Shown in pieces: positions 43,054 through 51,556 of a stretch of DNA of 64,000 nucleotides (its first letter is position 1; every line of letters begins with the position of its first letter). The notes beneath the pieces are model-generated. The model was not told the origin of the DNA. It searched no databases and saw only the letters and a program-made list of their open reading frames with translations. The translations under genes were made by a program, and so were the position numbers. The stretch covers positions 6,327 through 70,326 of the forward strand of contig NZ_SNYJ01000015.1 in assembly GCF_004363045.1 (NCBI RefSeq), in the 5' to 3' direction. Source of the stretch: Aureibacillus halotolerans (lineage in GTDB: Bacteria > Bacillota > Bacilli > Bacillales > DSM-28697).

Positions 43054-44526
43054 ATGAAAATCAAAATGAGTGCAGCGGTCGCTCTAATGATCCTGTGCCT
43101 CTTCCTTGGTGCAGGTGGTACATACTGGGCCGTAGGGGATACGATGAAAGAAAAAGCAGCTGCGTATGACAAGCTTGCCTCTAGTCAGGATTCTACGGCA
43201 ACTGAGCAAGCCGATAATGGAGAAGACGCTGCCCTGCAATTTCAAAAACTACAGCAGGTGTACAATTCCATTGAAGCGAATTATGTAGAGGACGTGTCTG
43301 GCCAGGAATTAATGGATGGTGCCATCCAAGGTATGGTCGGTTCACTAGAAGACGACTTTTCAGCCTACATGGATGTTGAATCATCCCAGCAGCTCATGGA
43401 ATCATTAGAATCCTCCTTTGAAGGAATTGGTGCAGAGGTCAGCATGATGGATGGACGTGTAACCATCGTATCGCCAATCAAAGATTCACCTGCAGAAAAA
43501 GAAGGGCTCATGCCTAATGACAAAATCATTAGCGTGGACGGTGAACCTTTAGATGGCCTGTCACTTCAGGAAGCAGTAAATAAAATTAGAGGCGAAAAAG
43601 GCAGTGTCGTGACCCTTGAGATCTTAAGAGCTGGGTCGAGCGAAACTGTGGATGTTGAAGTAACTAGAGATACAATTCCGATTGAAACCGTTTATTCTAG
43701 AACCGAAACTGTCGATGGAAAAGCTATCGGTGTAATTGAAATTACCTCATTCGCTGAGGAGACGGCAGCTGACTTCGCTGCACAGCTTGAAGCATTAGAA
43801 GCTGAAGACATTGAAGGACTTGTCATTGATGTCCGCGGAAATCCAGGTGGATATTTGCAAAGCGTTGTAGATATTGCGGGAGAGATTATTCCTAAAGATG
43901 ACCCTTTTTTACAAGAAGAAAACAGAAATGGGGAGAAGACTCCGTATTTCACCGACTTAACAGACGCGAAGCCTTATCCAATTGTAGGCCTAATTGATAG
44001 AGGAAGCGCCTCTGCTTCAGAGATTCTAGCCGGTGCACTTAAAGAAAATGCGGGATACGAGCTTGTTGGTGAGTCTTCGTTTGGAAAAGGCACTGTACAA
44101 AAGGTTATTCCTCTTGAAGACGGCAGCAGTCTGAAATTGACGATGCAAAAATGGTTAACACCGGATGGAAATTGGATTCACGAGAAAGGCATTGAGCCAA
44201 CGATTCCAGTTGAACAGCCAGCTTACTATTATACGCATCCATTGGCCATTGAAGAGCCACTGAAGCAAGATTCTACAGGTAGTGCGATTGAAAACGCACA
44301 GCTGATGTTAAAAGGTTTAGGCTTCGATCCTGGACGCACAGATGGTTATTTTTCAACGGAAACGACAAGTGCGGTCAAAGCGTTTCAACAGGAAAATAAC
44401 ATCGAAGCAAGCGGTGAACTAACGGCAGAGACAGGTGAACTGTTGCAACAAAGCCTAGTTGAAAAGATTCGTTCTCAAGAAGGAGACAAACAGCTGGACA
44501 AGGCGCTTGATGTGGTATCGCAATAA
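43054..44526 (+). CDS. ctpB: C-terminal processing peptidase CtpB (S41) with peptidoglycan-binding domain
   Basis: A 490-residue membrane-anchored serine protease; in sporulators CtpB cleaves SpoIVFA to help activate sigma-K. A single N-terminal anchor (about 5-27) is followed by a PDZ domain (about 115-195) and the S41 catalytic domain. The Ser is in RGSASASEIL and the Lys in SFGKGTVQ. A C-terminal PG_binding_1 domain (about 410-475, LMLKGLGFDPGRTDGYF) completes it. AAGGAGG upstream. Its location beside minJ and ftsEX is as in B. subtilis. Confidence 0.93.
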   Translation: MKIKMSAAVALMILCLFLGAGGTYWAVGDTMKEKAAAYDKLASSQDSTATEQADNGEDAALQFQKLQQVYNSIEANYVEDVSGQELMDGAIQGMVGSLEDDFSAYMDVESSQQLMESLESSFEGIGAEVSMMDGRVTIVSPIKDSPAEKEGLMPNDKIISVDGEPLDGLSLQEAVNKIRGEKGSVVTLEILRAGSSETVDVEVTRDTIPIETVYSRTETVDGKAIGVIEITSFAEETAADFAAQLEALEAEDIEGLVIDVRGNPGGYLQSVVDIAGEIIPKDDPFLQEENRNGEKTPYFTDLTDAKPYPIVGLIDRGSASASEILAGALKENAGYELVGESSFGKGTVQKVIPLEDGSSLKLTMQKWLTPDGNWIHEKGIEPTIPVEQPAYYYTHPLAIEEPLKQDSTGSAIENAQLMLKGLGFDPGRTDGYFSTETTSAVKAFQQENNIEASGELTAETGELLQQSLVEKIRSQEGDKQLDKALDVVSQ

Positions 44527-44565
44527 GCTTCCTCGTCACTTCAGGCTGTTGGCAACCGCTCGCGC

Positions 44566-44623
44566 CTAGCCTTGTCCGGAGCACATTGCCATCGTGGCAA
44601 CTCCTCATTGGACAAGGTTTTGC
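44566..44623 (+). terminator. Branched terminator after ctpB
   Basis: Outer stem CCTTGTCC (44570-44577) with GGACAAGG (44610-44617) followed by TTTTG; an inner TTGCC..GGCAA hairpin at 44586-44600 sits in the loop. The inner hairpin resembles the one in the tandem repeat at 1-226. Confidence 0.75.
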
Positions 44624-44702
44624 GTTGTGTCAATTAGCTTTTTACAGAGAATAGAAGCAATGCTGTCTGCACTCTGATGTCTTTGCTCTTGGAGGTGCTA
44701 AA

Positions 44703-45890
44703 GTGGAATACGTAATTGAAGGTTTGTTCGGAATCGGCGGCTTTTTTCTTCAACCATTGCTTTATGTGCTTATCCTCGCTGCCGCGATCCAAGGGTGGTG
44801 GCGCGTTCAGCGAGAGCGACGAATGTTTAACACGCGTATACAAGACGCCATACACGAGCTCTTGCACTTGCTTTGGCCATCATCTCTAGCAGCTTTAGTC
44901 GTGAGTGCAGTAGTGTTGCTTTTTGGTGTTGGCGTTGAAACCAATGCATTATGGTTATTTTCCTTGCTTGTAGGCATTGTGGCGTTGTGTGGCGGAAGTG
45001 GATTTTTATCGGCAGCCTATACGTTCAGCGTACTGATTTTTTTAGGATGGACAGGGCAAGTAAGTGGTCTGGTACCAGACTGGATGTTTATTTCGCCGGC
45101 AACAACCCTTTCATTAGCGCTACTGATGGCACTGCTTCTTTGGGCAGAGTGGTGGCTCATCCGCAGGAAACAAACGGCCTCGGCCTCGCCTACGATCCAT
45201 CGAAGTAAGCGAGGAAAATGGAAAGGGAGACAAAGCGTGAAGCGAGTATGGCTGCTCCCTGTCATGCTGCTCGTTCCTAGTGGCGAAGGCGTGCTTGCCT
45301 TTGGAGATTACTGGCCATTGCTTTCATTGCCCATTGTTCCTGATTTCCCAGTGCATTTTCTACTATTTCCTCTTCCGATTGGCTTACATACAAGTGTTGA
45401 AGGTGTCGCAAAGCCCCAACTCAAAGATGGGCTATCACAAAAGGTTGCTTGGTTGGCCTTATTCGTCAGTGCTTTGGCAATAGGTGCGCTATATTTTCCT
45501 CTTCTCAGCTTGCTCGCTGCCATTATTGCCATTGGTGGTCGCTTAACTATTACGATGGTTAGTCGAAACAATGACCGCAGGAAAAGCCCATATTATACAA
45601 TTTCTAATGAGGGTTTGCGTGTTCTGGCTATCCTGCCAGGCACACCGGCAGAGGATATGGAGATTCTAGTAGGTGAGTTGATACAGCGCGTCAATGACCA
45701 GTCTGTGACGTCGGAAAATGAGTTTTATGACGCCCTACATATCAATCGGGCCTATACAAAAATGCAGGTGAGCGATCAACGAGGAGAGCCTCGATTCGTC
45801 CAACGCGCTTTTTTTGAAAACGATCATTACTCACTAGGTCTTCTTTTTGTTCCTGCTGACAAGGAAGTCCCTACTGATATCGATGAATAG
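44703..45890 (+). CDS. minJ: Division topology protein MinJ (polytopic, PDZ)
   Basis: A 395-residue membrane protein. Six to eight hydrophobic segments occupy residues 1-290, and a cytosolic PDZ-like domain lies at about 300-375 (LRVLAILPGTPAEDM, GELIQRVNDQSV). MinJ bridges DivIVA and MinD at poles and septa. Position after ctpB matches B. subtilis yvjD/minJ. Start GTG 44703 with GGAGGTG upstream. The swrA gene that follows minJ in B. subtilis is absent. Confidence 0.85.
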   Translation: MEYVIEGLFGIGGFFLQPLLYVLILAAAIQGWWRVQRERRMFNTRIQDAIHELLHLLWPSSLAALVVSAVVLLFGVGVETNALWLFSLLVGIVALCGGSGFLSAAYTFSVLIFLGWTGQVSGLVPDWMFISPATTLSLALLMALLLWAEWWLIRRKQTASASPTIHRSKRGKWKGRQSVKRVWLLPVMLLVPSGEGVLAFGDYWPLLSLPIVPDFPVHFLLFPLPIGLHTSVEGVAKPQLKDGLSQKVAWLALFVSALAIGALYFPLLSLLAAIIAIGGRLTITMVSRNNDRRKSPYYTISNEGLRVLAILPGTPAEDMEILVGELIQRVNDQSVTSENEFYDALHINRAYTKMQVSDQRGEPRFVQRAFFENDHYSLGLLFVPADKEVPTDIDE

Positions 45891-45900
45891 ATCCGAAAAG

Positions 45901-45949
45901 CAAAGCGATCACAACCATCAAGTAAGATGGAAACGATCGCTTTGTTTTT
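45901..45949 (+). terminator. Rho-independent terminator after minJ
   Basis: CAAAGCGATC / GATCGCTTTG 10-bp stem with an inner CCATC/GATGG pair and a T run. Confidence 0.9.
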
Positions 45950-46028
45950 ATTTTGTGCGTTAAGTTGTATACACAATAGAATAAAATTTCATTTTGCGAT
46001 CCTTAAATGGGTATGTTATCCTTGGGTT

Positions 46029-46042
46029 TGAAAGCGCTTACT
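46029..46042 (+). promoter_or_regulatory. CcpA catabolite-response element (cre)
   Basis: TGAAAGCGCTTACT fits the cre consensus TGWAARCGYTWNCW at every position. It lies 18 bp before the start codon of the sugar-binding protein, so CcpA bound here would block transcription when preferred sugars are present. Confidence 0.88.
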
Positions 46043-46059
46043 TAGAAAGGGGACCCAAA

Positions 46060-47361
46060 ATGAAACGTAACTTTTTTATCGCAGCGCTGTTAATGATCAG
46101 TTTTAGTTTAGTAGCTTCTGGATGTTCTTCGGCGCCAACAGTGGGAACTGGAGGAGGCGAGATAAAGGAGCTAACCTTTACCGCGTGGGGCAATCCTGCA
46201 GAGCTTGACGTGTATCAACGTGCAGTGGATGAGTTTAATGAGCTGGAGGACGGTATTGAGGTCACCCTTGTCCCTTCCCCTTCTGGAACGTATGATCAGT
46301 CGCTCGTTACACGATTGCAAGGGGGGCAAGCACCGGATGTTTTTTATATAAGCGACACACAAATTGGCTTCCTTGTGAACAACGACACGCTGCTGCCACT
46401 TTCAGAGTTTTTGCAGAGCGATCAAAGCTATGTCGATTTGACTGAATTTCCAGATACAGTTTGGGGGCCAGCTAAAATGGAAGGAACCATTTACGCGCTT
46501 CCTCCTGACACGAACCCCAATCTGTTGTATTACAACGAAACGATCTTTGAAGAGCTGGGCATCCCCTCACCGCAGCAATTCTATGAAAATGGAGAGTGGA
46601 CTTGGGACACGTTTACAGAGGTGGCAGAGCAATTAAAAGCTGGTGGGAAATATGCCTTTGTCCAGGATGCGAACGCCACAGGCATTTACAATTGGGTGTG
46701 GGCGAATGGCGGACAAATGTTTGATGAGGAAGGCAATGTTGTGATCGATAAAGACCCGAAAACAGAAGAAGCCTTTCACTACATGCGCTCTCTTATCGAC
46801 AATGACTATGCGATGTTTGCTGGATCACTTCCACAAGGGCAAGGACAAGAAGCGTTGTTTTTGTCGAAACAGGTGGCTATGGTCGCGGCTGGGAGATGGC
46901 TAACGCCAATGTTTCTCGAGGCTGAGAATTTGGAATTTGATTATGTGCCATTTCCAACCAATGGTGATGTGGAGCAAAAATCGTTTATTTCAATCGCTTA
47001 TATGGGCGTCAATAAAGACACGCCCTATCCAGAAGCTGCCAAGAAATTTGCGAGCTTTTACACATCGACTCGAGGACAAAAGGTGCGGCTTTCAGATAAC
47101 GGAAATGCCGTTCCATCTGTAAACACATTAGATGACATTATTGAAGGCGCACCGCCTGAGCATGCTTACTATTTAAACCAATCTCGGAAACATGGACAAG
47201 TGCTAAATCATGAAGCGAGGATTCCCAGTTTGTCCGTAGAGCTTCAAGATATTTATGAGTTGATGTTCATACAGGAAAAAAGTGTAGAAGAGACATTAAA
47301 AGACGCCGGAGAGATGGCACGCTTTATGAAGAAAGCACAGGCTGAGGATTTAGAGGACTAA
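46060..47361 (+). CDS. Sugar ABC importer, extracellular solute-binding lipoprotein (family 1)
   Basis: A 433-residue lipoprotein receptor that delivers an oligosaccharide to the permease pair encoded next. The signal peptide has lipobox LVASGC (Cys22). The fold is that of MalE/UgpB family 1 binding proteins, with FTAWGNPAELDVYQRAVDEF, APDVFYIS and the late AAKKFASFYTS block. ATG 46060 follows AAAGGGG; the frame is open upstream but without support. Substrate cannot be named from sequence. A perfect cre site precedes it. Confidence 0.92.
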   Translation: MKRNFFIAALLMISFSLVASGCSSAPTVGTGGGEIKELTFTAWGNPAELDVYQRAVDEFNELEDGIEVTLVPSPSGTYDQSLVTRLQGGQAPDVFYISDTQIGFLVNNDTLLPLSEFLQSDQSYVDLTEFPDTVWGPAKMEGTIYALPPDTNPNLLYYNETIFEELGIPSPQQFYENGEWTWDTFTEVAEQLKAGGKYAFVQDANATGIYNWVWANGGQMFDEEGNVVIDKDPKTEEAFHYMRSLIDNDYAMFAGSLPQGQGQEALFLSKQVAMVAAGRWLTPMFLEAENLEFDYVPFPTNGDVEQKSFISIAYMGVNKDTPYPEAAKKFASFYTSTRGQKVRLSDNGNAVPSVNTLDDIIEGAPPEHAYYLNQSRKHGQVLNHEARIPSLSVELQDIYELMFIQEKSVEETLKDAGEMARFMKKAQAEDLED

Positions 47362-47373
47362 GGAGGAAATGTT

Positions 47374-48246
47374 ATGCACAATCGATCGCGTCGAAAATGG
47401 GGGTACTTGCTAATTGCCCCGCAACTCATTGGGCTGATTGCTTTTTCATTTATTCCTTTATTGTTTGCTTTCGGATTAAGCTTAACGGATTGGAATGGTT
47501 TTGGTTCACCAGAATTTGTTGGCATAGAGAACTTTATTCTTCAATTTCAAAACCCAGCCTTTAAAACAGCACTTGAGAACACATTGTATTATTCATTACT
47601 CTATATACCAACGAGTATTTTTCTAGCCCTGCTTGTTGCGCTTGCTTTAAATAATAGTAAAGGCAAAAGCGTTTACCGTTTTTGCTTCTTCGCTCCAGTT
47701 GTCACGAGTTCTGTATCCATCTCGGTGATCTGGATGTGGATTTACAATGCAGAGATCGGCATTATCAATCAATTTCTAGCGAACTTTGGCATCAATGGAC
47801 CCGACTGGATTTCGAGCACAACCTGGGTCATCCCTTCCATTGCCATCCTCAGTATTTGGTGGCAACTCGGCTACAACATGGTCATCTTTTTAGCAGGACT
47901 AAAAGGCATTTCCAAAACATACTATGAAGCCGCAGAAATGGACGGTGCCTCACCGATTCGCAAGTTTTTCACTATTACGCTACCTTTGCTTTCCCCAACC
48001 ACTTTTTTTGTGGCGATTATGAGTGTCATCACATCGTTTCAGGTCTTTGATCAAGCTTTTGTTATGACGAATGGAGGACCAGGGAAGGGGAGCTACACGC
48101 TTGTGTTTCATGTGTACGATTCTGCCTTTCGTAAGTTCGACTTTGGAGCAAGTGCCTCCGCAGCGGTCATTTTATTTGTTTTCATTTTAATCTTTACACT
48201 CATTCAGTTTGCAGGGTCGAAAAGGTGGGTTCACTATGAGGGCTAA
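47374..48246 (+). CDS. Sugar ABC importer permease 1 (MalF/UgpA type)
   Basis: A 290-residue inner permease with six transmembrane helices and the cytoplasmic EAA loop (YYEAAEMDGASPIRKFFTIT) that docks the ATPase. The start is 12 bp after the binding-protein gene, AGGAGG upstream. It overlaps the second permease by 11 bases. No ATPase gene lies nearby. Confidence 0.94.
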   Translation: MHNRSRRKWGYLLIAPQLIGLIAFSFIPLLFAFGLSLTDWNGFGSPEFVGIENFILQFQNPAFKTALENTLYYSLLYIPTSIFLALLVALALNNSKGKSVYRFCFFAPVVTSSVSISVIWMWIYNAEIGIINQFLANFGINGPDWISSTTWVIPSIAILSIWWQLGYNMVIFLAGLKGISKTYYEAAEMDGASPIRKFFTITLPLLSPTTFFVAIMSVITSFQVFDQAFVMTNGGPGKGSYTLVFHVYDSAFRKFDFGASASAAVILFVFILIFTLIQFAGSKRWVHYEG

Positions 48247-49123
48247 AACGACAGAATTGGATCGTGTTAACGAACAGACTCAGACACAATCACAAACGAG
48301 GCGTGTGCGCGGGGGACGCATTCTGCTACACATCATCCTTATCGTTGCGTCTTCCCTTATGGTCGCTCCATTTTTATGGATGGTGTTAAGTTCCTTTAAA
48401 ACTTTTGCCGAAATTGTTTCTGTTCCTCCAACGCTTATTCCTTCCCAATTTATTTGGGAGAATTTCACGAATTCACTTCAGGCGATGCCTTTTGGTCGCG
48501 CCTATTTCAACTCGTTTTATATTTCTATCCTTGTTGTGGGGACACAGATGATCACGGCCTCAATGGCAGCCTATGCTTTCGCAAAATTGTCCTTCCCTGG
48601 TCGAGAAGCGTTGTTTTTGCTGTTTCTATCCACAATGATGGTGCCGATGCAAGTGACATTGATTCCGCTTTATCTAATTATGGAATGGTTGGGGTGGCTC
48701 AACACCCATCTTTCTGTCATTGTACCAAACGCGATTTTTAATGCCTTCGGTGTGTTCTTGCTTCGCCAATTTATCCGAGGCATTCCAGATGATGTCGAAG
48801 AAGCCGCTGTTATTGATGGAGCAAATCCAATGCGCATATACTGGCATGTGATCTTGCCGCTCGTTCGACCAGCGCTTGCCGCCTTTGGCATCTTTGCGTT
48901 CATCCAAATTTACAATAACTTTATTCAGCCACTCGTCTTTCTTTCTTCACCAGAGCTGTACACCGTGCCATTGCTCCTGAATTATTTTAAAGGGCTATAC
49001 GCAGCGGATTGGGCTCTGCTCATGGCAGGGACGACAATCTCAGTCGTTCCGGTCCTACTGGTGTATGTCTTTGCGCAACGGCAGATTATTGAAGGGATAG
49101 CGTTAACCGGTAGCAAAGGATGA
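48236..49123 (+). CDS. Sugar ABC importer permease 2 (MalG/UgpE type)
   Basis: A 295-residue permease with six helices and the EAA loop EEAAVIDGANPMRIYWHVI. It begins at ATG 48236 (AAAGGTGG upstream), not at the upstream in-frame ATG at 48209. A terminator follows, so the operon has no ATPase and no glycoside hydrolase. The ATPase is probably a shared MsmX-type protein encoded elsewhere, as in B. subtilis. Confidence 0.94.
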   Translation: MRAKTTELDRVNEQTQTQSQTRRVRGGRILLHIILIVASSLMVAPFLWMVLSSFKTFAEIVSVPPTLIPSQFIWENFTNSLQAMPFGRAYFNSFYISILVVGTQMITASMAAYAFAKLSFPGREALFLLFLSTMMVPMQVTLIPLYLIMEWLGWLNTHLSVIVPNAIFNAFGVFLLRQFIRGIPDDVEEAAVIDGANPMRIYWHVILPLVRPALAAFGIFAFIQIYNNFIQPLVFLSSPELYTVPLLLNYFKGLYAADWALLMAGTTISVVPVLLVYVFAQRQIIEGIALTGSKG

Positions 49124-49183
49124 GCGTTTATAGCTAGGGGAATTTATTAAAGCGACGTAGCTTTCTTGAGAAGGAAGAAGAGA

Positions 49184-49227
49184 AGGAGACCAATCCAAAA
49201 AGTACCATGGGGATTGGTCTCTTTTTC
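49184..49227 (+). terminator. Rho-independent terminator after the sugar importer
   Basis: GAGACCAATCC / GGATTGGTCTC stem (49186-49196 with 49211-49221) followed by T5. Confidence 0.92.
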
Positions 49228-49484
49228 ATTTTCTTGGAAATCAACGGTATCGGGTTTGTCGAATCTCATCCACGGGCAAAATAAATGACAGAGCACGTCG
49301 TCTGGTTTGCCATAAGGATGGTCATCTTAACGAATGGATTCCCAAATTCACGATCATTGGGATGAACAAGAGACAATTACCGTGCTGCTTCTATACGAGT
49401 TCCAAGATTGAACCGTACAGTCTAAACTGAAAAAACAAGAACGATGAGACATTCATTTGAAGTGAAAAAATGGGTTTTTTTATA

Positions 49485-49498
49485 CGAATACCCGTTCG
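49485..49498 (+). promoter_or_regulatory. LexA (DinR) SOS box before uvrB
   Basis: CGAATACCCGTTCG resembles the Bacillus LexA consensus CGAACRNRYGTTYG with two mismatches. It lies just upstream of the uvrB promoter. uvrB is LexA-controlled in B. subtilis. Confidence 0.72.
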
Positions 49499-49505
49499 TT
49501 TATTT

Positions 49506-49535
49506 TTGTTGTTATTCACTTTGTTGTGATACAAT
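49506..49535 (+). promoter_or_regulatory. Candidate sigma-A promoter of uvrBA
   Basis: TTGTTG (49506-49511), 18 bp, TACAAT (49530-49535), 40 bp before the start codon. The rest of the 450-bp gap (49228-49484) holds nothing I recognise. Confidence 0.6.
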
Positions 49536-49574
49536 AGGTACATTATGAAGAGTTGAAATGGAGGGACATGCACT

Positions 49575-51551
49575 GTGCGTCAGCTTGAAGTCGTATCAAA
49601 ATATAGCCCACAAGGGGACCAGCCCAAAGCCATTGAAGCATTAGTTAAAGGACTTCAAGAGGGAAAGCGGCACCAAACTTTACTAGGTGCAACAGGGACA
49701 GGTAAAACGTTTACGATGTCCAATGTCATTCAAGAAGTGAATAAACCGACGCTTGTGATCGCGCATAATAAAACCCTTGCAGGTCAGCTATATAGTGAGT
49801 TCAAAGAGTATTTTCCAAATAACGCCGTCGAATATTTTGTTAGCTATTATGATTATTATCAGCCAGAGGCCTATGTTCCTTCAACTGATACGTTTATAGA
49901 GAAAGATTCAAGCATTAACGACGAAATCGATAAGCTTCGCCACTCGGCAACCAGCTCATTATTTGAACGGCAGGATGTCATTATTGTGGCAAGTGTTTCC
50001 TGTATCTATGGTTTAGGTTCACCTGAAGAATATCGCGAAATGGTCTGTTCATTACGCGTTGGTCAAGCGATAGAACGCAATCAGTTGCTTCGTAAGCTGG
50101 TTGATATTCAATATGCACGCAATGATATTGATTTCCAGCGCGGCACTTTCCGTGTCCGTGGAGACATTGTTGAAATTTTTCCGGCGTCCCATGATGAGCA
50201 CTGCTTGCGTGTAGAGTTTTTTGGCGACGACATCGATCGTATTCGCGAGGTTGATGCGCTCACAGGTGAAGTGCTCGGAGAACGAGAACACGTAGCCATT
50301 TTCCCAGCCTCCCACTTCGTTACACGTGAAGAAAAAATGAAAGTGGCGATTGAACGCATCGAATCTGAGCTCAAGGACCGGTTGGCAGCTATGCATGAGG
50401 CAGGGAAGCTATTAGAAGCGCAACGACTTGAACAACGGACGAATTATGACCTGGAAATGATGCGGGAGATAGGCTTCTGCTCCGGCATTGAAAACTATTC
50501 ACGTCATTTGACGCTCCGTGAAGCAGGATCAACCCCATATACATTGCTCGATTATTTTCCTGAAGACTTTTTGCTGATGGTTGATGAGTCACATGTGACG
50601 TTGCCGCAAATCCGTGGCATGTTTAATGGAGATAAAGCGAGGAAGCAGGTGCTCGTAGACCATGGGTTTCGTTTGCCTTCTGCCATGGATAACCGTCCAT
50701 TAACCTTCGAGGAATTCGAAGAAAAGTCTCATCAGCTCGTCTATGTGTCTGCCACTCCTGGGAATTATGAGCATGAGCATGCCCCAGACTATGTCGAACA
50801 AATTATTCGTCCAACAGGTCTGGTAGATCCACTCGTTTCGATTCGTCCAATTGAAGGGCAAATTGATGATTTACTTGCTGAAATTCGAATACGTACAGAG
50901 CAAAATGAGCGTGTACTCGTCACAACGCTGACGAAAAAGATGTCGGAGGACCTAACCGATTACTTAAAGGATGTGGGTGTGAAGGTTGCGTATTTGCATT
51001 CAGAGATTAAGACGTTAGACCGTGTAGAAATTATCCGCGATTTGCGTGTTGGCAAGTATGACGTACTCATTGGGATCAATCTGCTGAGAGAAGGTCTTGA
51101 TATCCCAGAAGTGTCGCTTGTGACGATTCTTGATGCAGACAAACAAGGGTTTCTACGCTCTGAACGCTCGCTTATCCAGACGATGGGGCGAGCGGCGCGT
51201 AATGCAAACGGACACGTCATCATGTATGCTGACAAAATGACGGATGCGATGACAGTAGCGCTTGATGAAACTGCCCGTCGACGAAAGCTTCAGGAAAAAT
51301 ACAATCAGGAACACAATATTGTTCCACAAACGATACAAAAAGAGATTCGCGGATTGATTCAAGCAACAATGGTTGCAGAGGAAGACGCAAATTACAGTGC
51401 AGAAAAATCGGTGAAAAAGCTCACGAAGAAAGAAAAGCAGCGTGTCATTGAACAAATGGAACATGACATGAAGGAAGCCGCAAAAGCCCTCGATTTCGAG
51501 AAGGCTGCCGAGCTTCGTGATGCGCTTCTTGAGCTTAAAGCGGAGGGATGA
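49575..51551 (+). CDS. uvrB: Excinuclease ABC subunit B (UvrB)
   Basis: A 658-residue DNA-damage verification helicase-like ATPase of nucleotide excision repair. Walker [11 protein letters not shown], the beta-hairpin region ([12 protein letters not shown]), the DEAD-like [10 protein letters not shown] and the C-terminal UVR domain ([19 protein letters not shown]) that meets UvrC are all present. Start GTG 49575, GGAGGG about 10 bases upstream. uvrA follows after 5 bp. Confidence 0.97.
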   Translation: MRQLEVVSKYSPQGDQPKAIEALVKGLQEGKRHQTLLGATGTGKTFTMSNVIQEVNKPTLVIAHNKTLAGQLYSEFKEYFPNNAVEYFVSYYDYYQPEAYVPSTDTFIEKDSSINDEIDKLRHSATSSLFERQDVIIVASVSCIYGLGSPEEYREMVCSLRVGQAIERNQLLRKLVDIQYARNDIDFQRGTFRVRGDIVEIFPASHDEHCLRVEFFGDDIDRIREVDALTGEVLGEREHVAIFPASHFVTREEKMKVAIERIESELKDRLAAMHEAGKLLEAQRLEQRTNYDLEMMREIGFCSGIENYSRHLTLREAGSTPYTLLDYFPEDFLLMVDESHVTLPQIRGMFNGDKARKQVLVDHGFRLPSAMDNRPLTFEEFEEKSHQLVYVSATPGNYEHEHAPDYVEQIIRPTGLVDPLVSIRPIEGQIDDLLAEIRIRTEQNERVLVTTLTKKMSEDLTDYLKDVGVKVAYLHSEIKTLDRVEIIRDLRVGKYDVLIGINLLREGLDIPEVSLVTILDADKQGFLRSERSLIQTMGRAARNANGHVIMYADKMTDAMTVALDETARRRKLQEKYNQEHNIVPQTIQKEIRGLIQATMVAEEDANYSAEKSVKKLTKKEKQRVIEQMEHDMKEAAKALDFEKAAELRDALLELKAEG

Positions 51552-51556
51552 GCCTG

